A stretch of 64,000 nucleotides of DNA from Rhizobacter koreensis (GCF_013366375.1 NZ_JABWMJ010000001.1:806001-870000), one strand, 5' to 3'; shown: positions 39,229 through 48,367, counted from the first letter of the stretch. Program-made: numbers and translations. Notes: generated from the letters alone by a model not told the origin.

Positions 39229-40575
39229 ATGAAGGTCGCCCACCCCGATTTGATCGACGTCCAAGCCCTGCGTGTCGGGATGTTCGTGCATCTCGACATG
39301 GGCTGGATGTCGCACCCGTTTCCGACCAGCAGCTTCAAGATCAGCTCGCCGGCGCAGATCGCGACGATCCGCTCGCTCGGCCTCAAGCGCGTCTACTGGA
39401 GCCCGCAGCAGAGCGACGCCACGGTCGGCGGCGTGGTGCCGGCGCAGACGCGCCCGGCCGACCTCGTCGACGCCGCGCCGCCCGGCGCGGCCAGGGCCAC
39501 CGCGAACGCGGACGTGGCCGAGGTGCCCACCGACGAGGTCGCAGCAGCCGAAGCGGCCCAGCGCGAGGCGCGCGAGCGCGCCATGCGGCGGCGCCGGCTG
39601 GTGGTGCAGCGCGCCGCCCAGAAGGCGGCGCAGCGCCAGTACGCCGCGGCGACGCAGGCGTTCAAGCAGGCCGCCGCGCTGGTCCTCGTCCGGCCCGCCG
39701 ACGCGCGCGCCGAAGCCGAGACGCTCACCCGCACGCTGATCGACAAGATGGTCGGCGACGGCGAGCTCACGGTGCGCCTGCTCACCGAATCGACCGGCGA
39801 CAACGCGTCGGCGCACGCGGTGAACGTGTCGGTGGTGTCGATGCTGATGGGGCGCTGCTTCGGGTTCGACGAGGCCGAGCTGCTCGACCTCGGGCTCGGC
39901 GCGCTGCTGCACGACATCGGCAAGATCAAGCTGCCCTCGCGCCTGCATCACTTCGACGAGAGCCTGCTGCCGAGCGAGAAGCGCGCCTATCGCGAGCACG
40001 TGGCGCTCGGCGCCGCGCTCGCCGAGTCGATGCAGCTCACCCCCGGCGCGACCGCGGTGATCGAGCAGCACCACGAGGCGGTGAACGGCAGCGGCTTTCC
40101 GGCCGGCCTGAACGGCGACCGCATCACGCTGGCGGCGCGCATCGTCGCGCTCGTCAACCGCTACGACAAGCTGTGCAACCCGCCGGCCGCCGCGCGCGCG
40201 CTGACGCCGCACGAGGCGCTGTCGACGCTGTTCGCGAATGGTCAGGCCACGTTCGACGCGACCCTCCTCAACCGCTTCATCAAGATGATGGGCGTGTACC
40301 CGCCGGGCTCGACGGTGCAGCTGACCGACGATCGGTATGCAATGGTGGTGTCGGTGAACTCGACGCGCCCGCTCAAGCCGCGCGTGCTGGTCTACGAGCC
40401 CTCGGTGCCGCGCGAGGAGGCGCTGCACCTCGACCTCGAGACCGCCGACGGGATCGGCGTGCGGCGCAGCATCAAGCCGACGCACCTGCCGCGTCCGGCG
40501 CTCGACTACCTCGCGCCGGCCCAGCGCGTGGCGTACTTCTTCGAGCCGTTCACCCCCGAGCTCGAGCCGGCCTGA
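39229..40575 (+). CDS. HD-GYP domain protein, probable cyclic-di-GMP phosphodiesterase
   Basis: The protein has 448 residues from the ATG at 39229. An N-terminal DUF3391-type domain (DVQALRVGMFVHLDMGWMSHPF...RVYWSPQQ) is followed by an Ala/Arg-rich coiled segment at about 95-150 and the HD-GYP domain at about 165-350. The metal sites are present: LLHDIGKIKLPSR and the HH-E signature HHEAVNGSGFPAGL, where GYP reads GFP. It should hydrolyse cyclic-di-GMP, lowering it to favour swimming. The sigma-28 promoter upstream places it in the flagellar regulon. Confidence 0.85.
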   Translation: MKVAHPDLIDVQALRVGMFVHLDMGWMSHPFPTSSFKISSPAQIATIRSLGLKRVYWSPQQSDATVGGVVPAQTRPADLVDAAPPGAARATANADVAEVPTDEVAAAEAAQREARERAMRRRRLVVQRAAQKAAQRQYAAATQAFKQAAALVLVRPADARAEAETLTRTLIDKMVGDGELTVRLLTESTGDNASAHAVNVSVVSMLMGRCFGFDEAELLDLGLGALLHDIGKIKLPSRLHHFDESLLPSEKRAYREHVALGAALAESMQLTPGATAVIEQHHEAVNGSGFPAGLNGDRITLAARIVALVNRYDKLCNPPAAARALTPHEALSTLFANGQATFDATLLNRFIKMMGVYPPGSTVQLTDDRYAMVVSVNSTRPLKPRVLVYEPSVPREEALHLDLETADGIGVRRSIKPTHLPRPALDYLAPAQRVAYFFEPFTPELEPA

Positions 40576-40703
40576 CGCGCCGGCCGGCGTCGCGCGGCTC
40601 GTCATCCGGGCCGGCGACTTGCTTGCAGCAACCGCAATCGCCGTGCGGTCCCTGCGGCCGCCCGGTGCGACTCGCTAAAGTTGCGCCAGGAGGTTGCGCC
40701 CGG

Positions 40704-41978
40704 ATGTCTGCCGTCGAAGGAATCCTCGAACACAAGCTCGGCTCGCTCACCCTGCCGCTCGCCGTCGTGCTGCCCGGCGGAAGCCGCATCGGCCCCGCCG
40801 ACGCCGCGGTCACCGTGCGCCTGAAGGAGCTCGGCCCGCTCGCCCACATCGCGTCGGGGCAGGTCGGCAAGGTCGGCCAGGACTACGTCGACGGCCGGCT
40901 CGACATCGACGGCAGCATGCGCGACCTGATGGACATCGGCGCCGAGCTGATGGGCGCCGACCCGACGCGCCCGCCCGCGGTGCCGCCGCCGCTCGCCTGG
41001 GTGCGCGAGCTCGCCCTGGTGCTGCGCTCGCGCAAGCGCCACAGGCCCGAGACCGACGCCGAGCAGATCCAGTTCCATTACGACGTCTCGGACGATTTCT
41101 ACAAGCTCTGGCTCGACCCGCTCAGGCTCTACTCGTGCGCGTACTACGCGTCTTCCGAGATGACGCTCGCGCAGGCGCAGGAAGCCAAGCTCGACCACAT
41201 CTGCCGCAAGCTGATGCTGCAGCCGGGCGAGCGCTTCCTCGACATCGGCGCCGGCTGGGGCGGCCTGCTCATGTGGGCCGCCGAGCACTACGGCGTGCGC
41301 GGCCACGGCATCACGCTGAGTCGCAACCAGCACGCGCACGTGAGCCGGCTCATCGACGAGCGCGGGCTCGCCGGCCGCGTGTCGGTGCAGCTGCTCGACT
41401 ACCGCGACCTGCCCGAGAGCGAGCCGTTCGACAAGATCGCGTCGGTCGGCATGTTCGAGCACGTCGGGCGGGCCCAGCTGCCGCGCTACTTCGACAAGAT
41501 CCACCGCCTGCTCAAGCCCGGCGGCCTTCTCATGAACCACGGCATCACCGCGGGCGGCACCCAGAACGACCGCCTCGGCGCCGGCCTCGGCGACTTCATC
41601 GAGCGCAACATCTTTCCGGGCGGCGAGCTGCTGCACGTCTCGCACGTGCTGCGCGTGATGAGCGAGGCCGCGCTCGAGCCGGTCGACGTCGAGTCGCTGC
41701 GCCCGCACTACGCGAGGACGCTCTGGGCCTGGAGCGACGCGCTCGAGGCGCGCCTCGACGAGGCGGCCAAGGTGACGCGCCCCGAGGTCGTGCGCGCGTA
41801 CCGGCTCTACCTCGCCGGCAGCGCGATGTGCTTCGAGCGCGGCTGGCTGTCGCTGCACCAGATGCTGGGCGCGCGCCGCACCGGTTCGGTGACCGACGGT
41901 CCGATGCGCGGCGCACAATCGGTCTTTCCGTTCAATCGCAGCTACATGTACGCGCCGCGGCGCCAGGGCAACCCATGA
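40704..41978 (+). CDS. cfa: cyclopropane-fatty-acyl-phospholipid synthase
   Basis: The protein has 424 residues from the ATG at 40704 with a perfect AGGAGG 10 nt upstream. An N-terminal lipid-binding domain (about 1-120) is followed by a SAM methyltransferase domain: the entry IQFHYDVSDDFYKLWLD, motif I FLDIGAGWGGLLMWAAE and GMFEHVGRAQLPRYF with the active-site acidic residue. It methylates unsaturated acyl chains of membrane phospholipids, adding a cyclopropane ring. The stop overlaps the DUF1840 gene start. Confidence 0.87.
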   Translation: MSAVEGILEHKLGSLTLPLAVVLPGGSRIGPADAAVTVRLKELGPLAHIASGQVGKVGQDYVDGRLDIDGSMRDLMDIGAELMGADPTRPPAVPPPLAWVRELALVLRSRKRHRPETDAEQIQFHYDVSDDFYKLWLDPLRLYSCAYYASSEMTLAQAQEAKLDHICRKLMLQPGERFLDIGAGWGGLLMWAAEHYGVRGHGITLSRNQHAHVSRLIDERGLAGRVSVQLLDYRDLPESEPFDKIASVGMFEHVGRAQLPRYFDKIHRLLKPGGLLMNHGITAGGTQNDRLGAGLGDFIERNIFPGGELLHVSHVLRVMSEAALEPVDVESLRPHYARTLWAWSDALEARLDEAAKVTRPEVVRAYRLYLAGSAMCFERGWLSLHQMLGARRTGSVTDGPMRGAQSVFPFNRSYMYAPRRQGNP

Positions 41979-42322
41979 TCTACAAGTTCAAGTCCAAGGC
42001 CGCGGGCGACCTGATCATGCTCGAGGGCCCGGGCGAGCAGGTGCTGCGCATCGTCGGCAAGGAGCCGTCGCCGCGCGGGATCATCGAGGCGGCCGCGCTG
42101 CCGGCGGCGATCGACGCGATCGAGCGCGCGATCGAGGCCGACGAGGCGCGCTCGCGCGCGATGGAAGGCGACGTCACCGACGGCGACACCGCCACTCGCG
42201 ACGACGATCGCGCCGACGGCCGCGGCAACCGCCGCGTCACGCTGCGCCAGCGGGCCTGGCCGATGCTCGAGATGATGCGGCGCGCGCTGGCCGAGAAGGC
42301 CGACATCACCTGGGGCACGTGA
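41975..42322 (+). CDS. DUF1840 domain-containing protein
   Basis: The 115-residue small soluble protein opens IYKFKSKAAGDLIMLEGPGEQVLRIVGKEPSPRGII, the typical DUF1840 start, and ends with RAWPMLEMMRRALAEKADITWGT. An acidic linker (about 60-85) joins the two parts. The family is nearly limited to betaproteobacteria and has no known function. It overlaps cfa by 4 bp, which suggests joint expression. Confidence 0.85.
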   Translation: MIYKFKSKAAGDLIMLEGPGEQVLRIVGKEPSPRGIIEAAALPAAIDAIERAIEADEARSRAMEGDVTDGDTATRDDDRADGRGNRRVTLRQRAWPMLEMMRRALAEKADITWGT

Positions 42323-42365
42323 GAAGCCGGACCGGCTTTCCCGGCCCGTTCACGAGGAGGCATCG

Positions 42366-43010
42366 ATGAGACTCTGGAGCCGCAACTGGACCGACGGCGA
42401 GCCGCTGCCCGAGCGCCACGCCGCCGGCCGGATCGACCCGGCAGGCGGCGTCACGTTCGCCGACGACGTCAACCCGCACCTGGCGTGGGACGGGGTGCCG
42501 CCCGGCACGCGCTCGCTGGTGCTGACGTGCCACGACGTCGACGTGCCGAGCAGCGGCGAGGACGTCAACCAGAGCGACCGCGAAGTGCCGGCGAGCCTGC
42601 CGCGCGTCGACTTCTTCCACTGGTCGCTGGTCGACATCGATCCGACGCGCAGCGACGTCGACGAAGGCAGCTTCAGCAGCGGTTTCATCACGCGCGGCAA
42701 GCCGGGCCCGCGGGTCGAGATCCCGGGCTGGCAGGGCACCCGCCAGGGCCTCAACGACTTCACCGGCTGGTTCGCCGGCGACGAGGCGATGAAGGGCGAG
42801 TACTTCGGCTACGACGGTCCGTTCCCGCCGTTCAATGACTCGCTGATCCACCACTACGTGTTCACGCTGTACGCGCTCGACGTCGAGCGCGCCCCGGTCG
42901 ACGGCAGCTTCGGCGGCGCCGAGCTGCGTGACGCGATCCGGCCGCACGTCCTCGCGAGCGCCACCATCGTCGGCACGTACACGCTGAACCGGCGCCTGCT
43001 CGCGCGTTGA
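42366..43010 (+). CDS. YbhB/YbcL-type phosphatidylethanolamine-binding family protein
   Basis: This 214-residue PEBP (Raf kinase inhibitor-like) fold protein shows NPHLAWDGVPPGTRSLVLTCHDVDVP with the conserved ligand-pocket Asp, DFFHWSLVDIDP with the pocket His, and YFGYDGPFPPFNDSLIHHYVFTLYALD. The role in bacteria is unsettled. GAGGAGGC lies just before the ATG. It is followed by the phosphatase gene at a TGATG junction. Confidence 0.83.
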   Translation: MRLWSRNWTDGEPLPERHAAGRIDPAGGVTFADDVNPHLAWDGVPPGTRSLVLTCHDVDVPSSGEDVNQSDREVPASLPRVDFFHWSLVDIDPTRSDVDEGSFSSGFITRGKPGPRVEIPGWQGTRQGLNDFTGWFAGDEAMKGEYFGYDGPFPPFNDSLIHHYVFTLYALDVERAPVDGSFGGAELRDAIRPHVLASATIVGTYTLNRRLLAR

Positions 43011-43717
43011 TGGCGTCGAGCGACGAGCCGACGCTGACCCGCGTCATCGCGATCCGCCATGGCGAGACGGCCTGGAACGCCGATGCGCGGATGCAGGGCC
43101 ACCTCGACATCCCGCTCAACGAGACCGGGCGCTGGCAGGCGCGCCGTCTCGCGGCGGTTCTCGCCGACGCAGGCATCGACGTCATCTACACGAGCGACCT
43201 GTCGCGGGCGCGCGAGACCGCCGAGATCGTCGCTGCCGCCGCCGGCTGCCCGCTGCGCGTCGACGCCGCGCTGCGCGAGCGCTGCTTCGGCGTGTTCGAA
43301 GGCCACGCGTTCCGCGAGATCGAGGCGCGCTGGCCCGACGACGCGGCGCGCTGGCTGCGGCGCGACACCGACTTCGCGCCGAGCGGCGCCGAGACGCTGG
43401 TCGACTTCTGCGCGCGCACGACCGGCGCCGCGACGCGCATCGCCGCCGCGCATGCCGGTCAGACCATCGCCATCGTCGCCCACGGCGGCGTGCTCGACTG
43501 CCTCTATCGGGCCGCGACCCGCGTCGACCTGCAGGCGGCGCGCTCTTGGCAGCTCGGCAATGCCGCGATCAACCGCTTGCTCCATACCGCGCAAGGTTTC
43601 ACGCTGGTGGGCTGGGGCGACGTGCAGCACCTGGACGCACCGGCGCTCGACGAGAGCAATGACGGCAGCGCGCTTGCCCGGCCGGGGCAGCAGGTGCGCG
43701 CGGCGGGCGGGCGCTGA
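43010..43717 (+). CDS. histidine phosphatase family (phosphoglycerate mutase-like) protein
   Basis: The protein has 235 residues from the ATG at 43010, which shares one base with the previous stop. The phosphohistidine motif is RHGETAWN (about residues 17-24), with the second Arg in YTSDLSRARETAE and the second His in AIVAHGGVLDCL. The family includes GpmB-like and cobalamin-salvage (CobC-like) phosphatases, and the substrate is undecided. Confidence 0.82.
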   Translation: MASSDEPTLTRVIAIRHGETAWNADARMQGHLDIPLNETGRWQARRLAAVLADAGIDVIYTSDLSRARETAEIVAAAAGCPLRVDAALRERCFGVFEGHAFREIEARWPDDAARWLRRDTDFAPSGAETLVDFCARTTGAATRIAAAHAGQTIAIVAHGGVLDCLYRAATRVDLQAARSWQLGNAAINRLLHTAQGFTLVGWGDVQHLDAPALDESNDGSALARPGQQVRAAGGR

Positions 43718-43840
43718 GCCGATCGCGTCCGCTGCCTTTCGTGGGGTGCCGCCCGCGGGCGCACCGGCGGTGAGGGCGTTGCGACGGTTCGGCATCGCGT
43801 TCGCGGCTCCGGTCGCAGCCCCCGCCCAGGAGGCGCCGCG

Positions 43841-44506
43841 ATGAAGCACTCGTTCGATTCACGCGAAGCCGCCGCGGCACGCGCCGCGATGGTCGAGGAG
43901 CAGCTGGTCGCGCGCGGCATCGCCGACCCGCGCGTGCTCGACGCGATGCGGCAGCTTCCGCGTGAGGCCTTCCTGTCGGCGGCCACGAGCGCGGCGTACG
44001 CCGACTCGGCGCAGCCGATCGAGGCTGGGCAGACCATTTCGCAGCCCTACATCGTCGCGCTGATGGCGGAGGCGGCGCGCATCGGCCCCGCCGATCGCGT
44101 GCTCGAGGTCGGCGCCGGGTCGGGCTACGCGGCGGCGGTGTGCGCCGCGCTCGCCGCCGAGGTCTATGCGATCGAGCGCCACCCGCAGCTCGTCGAGATC
44201 GCGCGCGCCCGCTTGGAGCGCCTCGGCATCGCCAACGTGCACCTGCAGGCCGGCGACGGCACCCTCGGCTGGCCCGACGCGGCGCCGTTCGACGCGATCC
44301 TCGTCTCGGCGGCCGGGCCACGCGTCCCCGAGTCGCTGCGCAGCCAGCTCGCCGAAGAGGGTCGCCTCGTGATGCCGGTCGGGCGCCGCCACGCCACGCA
44401 ACAGCTCGTCAGGGTCACGCGCGGCGCGAACGGCTTCGTCGAGGAGCACTTCGCGGCGGTCGCCTTCGTGCCGCTGATCGGCGCCGAGGGTTTCGAGTCG
44501 TCCTGA
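43841..44506 (+). CDS. pcm: protein-L-isoaspartate O-methyltransferase
   Basis: The 221-residue protein has family opening MVEEQLVARGIADPRVLDAMRQLPREAFL, the substrate loop AYADSAQPIEAGQTISQPYIVALM, SAM motif VLEVGAGSGYAAAVCA and the post-motif AGDGTLGWPDAAPFDAILVSAA. It methylates damaged isoaspartyl residues so that they can be repaired. GGAGG precedes the ATG. Confidence 0.88.
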   Translation: MKHSFDSREAAAARAAMVEEQLVARGIADPRVLDAMRQLPREAFLSAATSAAYADSAQPIEAGQTISQPYIVALMAEAARIGPADRVLEVGAGSGYAAAVCAALAAEVYAIERHPQLVEIARARLERLGIANVHLQAGDGTLGWPDAAPFDAILVSAAGPRVPESLRSQLAEEGRLVMPVGRRHATQQLVRVTRGANGFVEEHFAAVAFVPLIGAEGFESS

Positions 44507-44605
44507 GCGCTCGAGGTCGCGGGCGCGGACGCGAGGCGCGCGTCGCCGGCGAGTGGTCGGCATCGCGCGCACGCTGCGGCCAGGCGCGCTGCGCGGCGTC
44601 GGCTA

Positions 44606-44630
44606 GGGCAAGCCCCGTGAGGGCTTACCC
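44606..44630. repeat. imperfect hairpin between pcm and the IclR gene
   Basis: AAGCCC and GGGCTT form a 6-bp stem with a 5-nt loop, extended by GGG/CCC across one mismatch. It lies 100 bp after the pcm stop in the 214-bp gap. It may end the pcm transcript, although no U-tract follows. Confidence 0.35.
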
Positions 44631-44693
44631 CCGACGGCGCGCGCGATACACGCCGGAGGGGCTTCAACGTTCGTAGACTGCGCCGTCCCGTCT

Positions 44694-44710
44694 GCTGAAG
44701 ACCGTTCAGC
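44694..44710. promoter_or_regulatory. 6-bp inverted repeat just before the IclR gene, possible autoregulatory operator
   Basis: GCTGAA and TTCAGC flank a 5-nt spacer, ending 10 bp before the first ATG of the regulator gene. IclR proteins often repress or activate from short palindromes in their own promoter. Only symmetry and position support this. Confidence 0.35.
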
Positions 44711-44720
44711 CTACCGAACC

Positions 44721-45602
44721 ATGGGAAGCGGCCGCCGAGCCACCCCGATGAACGCCGTCCACGCCGCTCCGTCCGTCACGCCCTCGCGCGCCGTCGCGCC
44801 GGGCGGCACCGCCCTCGTGCCGGCGGTCACGCGTGCGCTCTCGTTGCTCGAGCGGCTCGCCGGCACGCGCGAGCCGATGAGCCTCGGCCGGCTCGCGAGC
44901 GACCTCGCGCTTCCCAAGAGCAGCGTGCACGGCCTGTGCAACACGCTGATGTCGTTCGGCTACCTGCGGCGCCAGCCGGACGGCGCGTTCCTGATCGGCC
45001 CGCGCGTGATGAGCCTCGCGGAAGCGTTCGTCGCCGGCACCGACGTCGCCCGCGAGTTCAACGCGCTGTGGTCCGAGGGCGGCGCGCCCGAGGAGACCGT
45101 GGTCCTCTCGGTGCTCTCGGGTGGCGACGCGCTCTACGTCGCGGTGCGCAACAGCGCGCGTCCGCTCGGCCTCGCGTTCAATGTCGGCATGCGTCTGCCG
45201 GCGTATCTCACCGGCACCGGCAAGGCGATGCTCGCGTTCCGGCCGCTCGCCGAGGTGCGTGAGCTCGTGCCCGCCGGACCGCTCGCGCGTCTCACGAAAA
45301 AGGGCGCGCCCGACGTCGAGACGCTGCTCAAGGAGCTCGCGCTGGTGCGCCGGCGCGGCTACAGCATCGACGACCAGGGCGTGCGCGAGGGCGTGTATTC
45401 GTTCGGCGCGCCGGTGTTCGACGCCTCCGGGCAGGTCGTCGCCGGCGTCGCCGTCTGCATCAACAAGGCGCTGCTCGGCGCGTCGCGCGGCAAGCGCCAT
45501 CAGGCCGAGGCCCTCGCCGTCGCCGAGGCGCTGACCCGACGCCTGGGTGGCGAGGTGCCCGCGCTGCCGCGTGCACGCGCGACGAAAGGCAGCGTTCGAT
45601 GA
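44721..45602 (+). CDS. IclR-family transcriptional regulator
   Basis: The protein has 293 residues from the ATG at 44721; the ATG at 44748 is a plausible alternative, and neither has a clear ribosome site. The winged-helix domain is at about 28-90 (ALSLLERLAG...LASDLALPKSSVHGLCNTLMSFGYL) and the IclR ligand-binding domain at about 105-275 (LAFNVGMRLPAYLTGTGKAMLAF, YSIDDQGVREGVYSFGAPVF). It overlaps the LivG gene start by 4 bp, so it is the first gene of the transporter operon and probably controls it in response to the imported compound. Confidence 0.85.
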   Translation: MGSGRRATPMNAVHAAPSVTPSRAVAPGGTALVPAVTRALSLLERLAGTREPMSLGRLASDLALPKSSVHGLCNTLMSFGYLRRQPDGAFLIGPRVMSLAEAFVAGTDVAREFNALWSEGGAPEETVVLSVLSGGDALYVAVRNSARPLGLAFNVGMRLPAYLTGTGKAMLAFRPLAEVRELVPAGPLARLTKKGAPDVETLLKELALVRRRGYSIDDQGVREGVYSFGAPVFDASGQVVAGVAVCINKALLGASRGKRHQAEALAVAEALTRRLGGEVPALPRARATKGSVR

Positions 45603-46375
45603 CGAGCCCCGACCACATTCTCGAGACGCGCCAGCTGACCAAGGAGTTCAAGGGCTTCGTTGCGGTCAACAAGGTCGACCTGCGGGTGCGCCGGGGCACC
45701 ATCCACGCGCTGATCGGGCCCAACGGCGCCGGCAAGACGACCTGCTTCAACCTGCTGACGAAGTTCCTCACGCCGACGTCCGGGCAGATCCTGTTCGACG
45801 GCACCGACATCACGAACGAGAAACCGGCGCCGATCGCGCGCCGCGGCGTGGTGCGCTCGTTCCAGATCTCGGCGGTGTTCGCGCACCTCTCGGTGCTCGA
45901 GAACGTGCGCGTGGCCCTGCAGCGCCAGCTCGGCACGTCGTACCACTTCTGGAAGCCCGAGCGCTCGCTGCGTCGCCTCGACGCGCGCGCGCTCGAGCTG
46001 CTCGAGGCGGTCGACCTCGCGTCGTACGCGGCGATCCCTGCGGTCGAGCTGAGCTACGGCCGGAAGCGCGCGCTCGAGATCGCGACGACGCTCGCGATGG
46101 ACCCGAAGCTGATGCTGCTCGACGAGCCCACGCAGGGCATGGGCCTCGAGGACGTCGACCGGATCCGGCAGCTGATCAAGAAGGTCGCCGCCGACCGTAC
46201 CGTGCTGATGGTCGAGCACAACATGAGCGTCGTTTCGAAGATCGCCGACACCATCACCGTGCTGCAGCGCGGCGCCACGCTCGCCGAAGGCCCGTACGCC
46301 GAGGTGTCGCGCAACCCCGCGGTGATCGAGGCCTACATGGGCAGCGCGCAGACCGAACTGGTGGGGGCGCACTGA
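45599..46375 (+). CDS. branched-chain-type ABC transporter ATPase (LivG-like)
   Basis: The 258-residue ATPase has Walker A GPNGAGKTTCF, the LivG-type substitute for the signature (VELSYGRKRALEIA), Walker B LMLLDEPTQGMG and switch His in MVEHNMSV. The first ATPase gene of the third HAAT operon follows the regulator at an ATGA overlap, and its own stop shares one base with the next start. Confidence 0.87.
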   Translation: MTSPDHILETRQLTKEFKGFVAVNKVDLRVRRGTIHALIGPNGAGKTTCFNLLTKFLTPTSGQILFDGTDITNEKPAPIARRGVVRSFQISAVFAHLSVLENVRVALQRQLGTSYHFWKPERSLRRLDARALELLEAVDLASYAAIPAVELSYGRKRALEIATTLAMDPKLMLLDEPTQGMGLEDVDRIRQLIKKVAADRTVLMVEHNMSVVSKIADTITVLQRGATLAEGPYAEVSRNPAVIEAYMGSAQTELVGAH

Positions 46376-47076
46376 TGCCGAGCTTCCTCGAAGTGCGCGA
46401 CCTGCACGGCTGGTACGGCGAGTCGCACGTGCTGCACGGCGTCGACTTCGACGTCGCCGAAGGCGAGGTCATCACGCTGCTCGGCCGCAACGGCGCAGGC
46501 CGCACCAGCACGCTGCGCGCGATCATGGGCCTCATCGGCGCGCGCAAGGGCTCGATCAAGGTGCGCGGCACCGAGACGATCGGCCTCGCGACGCATCGCA
46601 TCGCGCGCCTCGGCGTTGGCTACTGCCCCGAGGAGCGCGGCATCTTCTCGAGCCTTTCTGCCGAGGAGAACCTGATGCTGCCGCCGGTGCTCTCCGGCGG
46701 CGGCATGAGCGTCGAGCAGATCTACGCGATGTTCCCGAACCTCGCCGAGCGCAGGGCGAGCCAGGGCACCCGGCTCTCCGGCGGCGAGCAGCAGATGCTC
46801 GCGGTGGCGCGCATCCTGCGCACCGGCGCGCGCCTGCTGCTGCTCGACGAGATGTCCGAGGGCCTCGCCCCGGTCATCGTGCAGAAGCTCGCCGAGATGG
46901 TCGTCACGCTGCGCAAGAGCGGCTACACGATCGTCATGGTCGAGCAGAACTTCCGCTTCGCGGCGCCGCTCGCCGACCGTTTCATGGTGATGGAGCACGG
47001 CCGGGTGATCCAGTCGTTCACGCAGGCCGAGCTGCCGTCGCGGCTCGAGCGCCTCCACGAGTACCTCGGTGTCTGA
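46375..47076 (+). CDS. branched-chain-type ABC transporter ATPase (LivF-like) with Arg in Walker A
   Basis: The protein has 233 residues from the ATG at 46375. The Walker A motif reads GRNGAGRTST, with Arg43 where the catalytic Lys is expected. The signature LSGGEQQ, Walker B LLLLDEMSEGLAP and MVEQNFR are normal. The other two LivF proteins in the window have Lys. The change may weaken ATP hydrolysis at one of the two sites, or be a tolerated subfamily variant, since LivG supplies a normal site. Confidence 0.83.
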   Translation: MPSFLEVRDLHGWYGESHVLHGVDFDVAEGEVITLLGRNGAGRTSTLRAIMGLIGARKGSIKVRGTETIGLATHRIARLGVGYCPEERGIFSSLSAEENLMLPPVLSGGGMSVEQIYAMFPNLAERRASQGTRLSGGEQQMLAVARILRTGARLLLLDEMSEGLAPVIVQKLAEMVVTLRKSGYTIVMVEQNFRFAAPLADRFMVMEHGRVIQSFTQAELPSRLERLHEYLGV

Positions 47077-47127
47077 CGCGTGGCGTCGACGACCCTTTCC
47101 ACACCCGTTCTTCCACAGGAGCAATCG

Positions 47128-48339
47128 ATGAAACTCAGAACCCTTCCGACCGCATGCGCGCTTGCCGCGACGCTGCTGCTCGGCGCCGGCGCCGCCCAGG
47201 CCCAGGTCTCCGGCGACGTGATCCGCATCGGCTTCATCACCGACATGTCGGGCCTCTACGCCGACATCGACGGACCGGCGGGCGCCGAGGCGATCCGCAT
47301 GGCGGTCGCCGACATGGGCGGCAGCGTCGCCGGCAAGAAGATCGAGGTGCTGGTCGCCGACCACCAGAACAAGCCCGACGTCGCCGCGGCCAAGGCGCGC
47401 GAATGGTTCGACCAGCAGGGCATGGACGTGCTGGTCGGCGGCACCAACTCGGGCACCAGCCTCGCAATGGCGAAGGTCGCGGCCGAGAAGAAGAAGCCCT
47501 TCCTCGCGATCGGTGCCGGCAGCTCGGCACTCACCAACGAGCAGTGCACGCCGTACACGGTCCACTACGCCTACGACACCACCGCCCTCGCCAAGGGCAC
47601 CGCGCCGGCGGTGGTCAAGTCGGGCGGCAAGAGCTGGTACTTCCTGACCGCCGACTACGCGTTCGGCACGGCGCTGCAGACCGACGCCACCAACGCCGTC
47701 AAGGCGGCCGGCGGCAACGTCGTCGGCTCGGTGCGCCACCCGCTGTCGGCGAGCGACTTCTCGTCGTTCCTGCTGCAGGCGCAGTCGAGCAAGGCGCAGA
47801 TCCTCGGCCTCGCGAATGCCGGCGGCGACACGATCAACTCGATCAAGGCAGCCAACGAGTTCGGCATCACCAAGTCGATGAAGCTCGCCGGCCTGCTGAT
47901 GTTCATCAACGACGTGCACTCGCTCGGCCTCAAGGCCACGCAGGGCATGTACCTCACCGACAGCTGGTACTGGAACCAGTCGGCCGAGTCGCGCGCCTGG
48001 AGCAAGCGCTTCTTCGAAAAGTTCAAGCGCATGCCGTCGTCGCTGCAGGCGGCCGACTACTCGGTCACCCAGTTCTATCTGAACGCCGTCAAGGCGGTCA
48101 ACACGGACGACGGCGACAAGGTCATGGACCAGATGCGCAAGACCAAGGTCAACGACATGTACGCCAAGAACGGCTACATCCGTCCGGACGGCCGCATGGT
48201 GCACGACATGTTCCTGATGCAGGTCAAGACGCCGGCGCAGTCGACCACGCCCTGGGACTACTACAACGTGGTGGCGACGTCGAAGGGCGAGGACGCGTTC
48301 ACGACCAAGGCCGAGAGCAAGTGCCCGCTCTGGAAGTGA
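47128..48339 (+). CDS. branched-chain-type (HAAT) ABC transporter substrate-binding protein
   Basis: The protein has 403 residues from the ATG at 47128, preceded by AGGAG at 7 nt. The signal peptide (MKLRTLPTACALAATLLLGAG) ends at AQAQ, followed by VIRIGFITDMSGLYADIDGPAG. Lobe 2 has TADYAFGTALQTDATNAVKAAGG. A Cys pair (EQC near residue 144 and a final SKCPLWK) may form a disulfide. The ligand is unknown; the IclR regulator hints at an organic or aromatic acid. A strong hairpin follows the stop. Confidence 0.85.
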   Translation: MKLRTLPTACALAATLLLGAGAAQAQVSGDVIRIGFITDMSGLYADIDGPAGAEAIRMAVADMGGSVAGKKIEVLVADHQNKPDVAAAKAREWFDQQGMDVLVGGTNSGTSLAMAKVAAEKKKPFLAIGAGSSALTNEQCTPYTVHYAYDTTALAKGTAPAVVKSGGKSWYFLTADYAFGTALQTDATNAVKAAGGNVVGSVRHPLSASDFSSFLLQAQSSKAQILGLANAGGDTINSIKAANEFGITKSMKLAGLLMFINDVHSLGLKATQGMYLTDSWYWNQSAESRAWSKRFFEKFKRMPSSLQAADYSVTQFYLNAVKAVNTDDGDKVMDQMRKTKVNDMYAKNGYIRPDGRMVHDMFLMQVKTPAQSTTPWDYYNVVATSKGEDAFTTKAESKCPLWK

Positions 48340-48367
48340 CGCCGACCCGCGCCTGACCGGCGCGACC

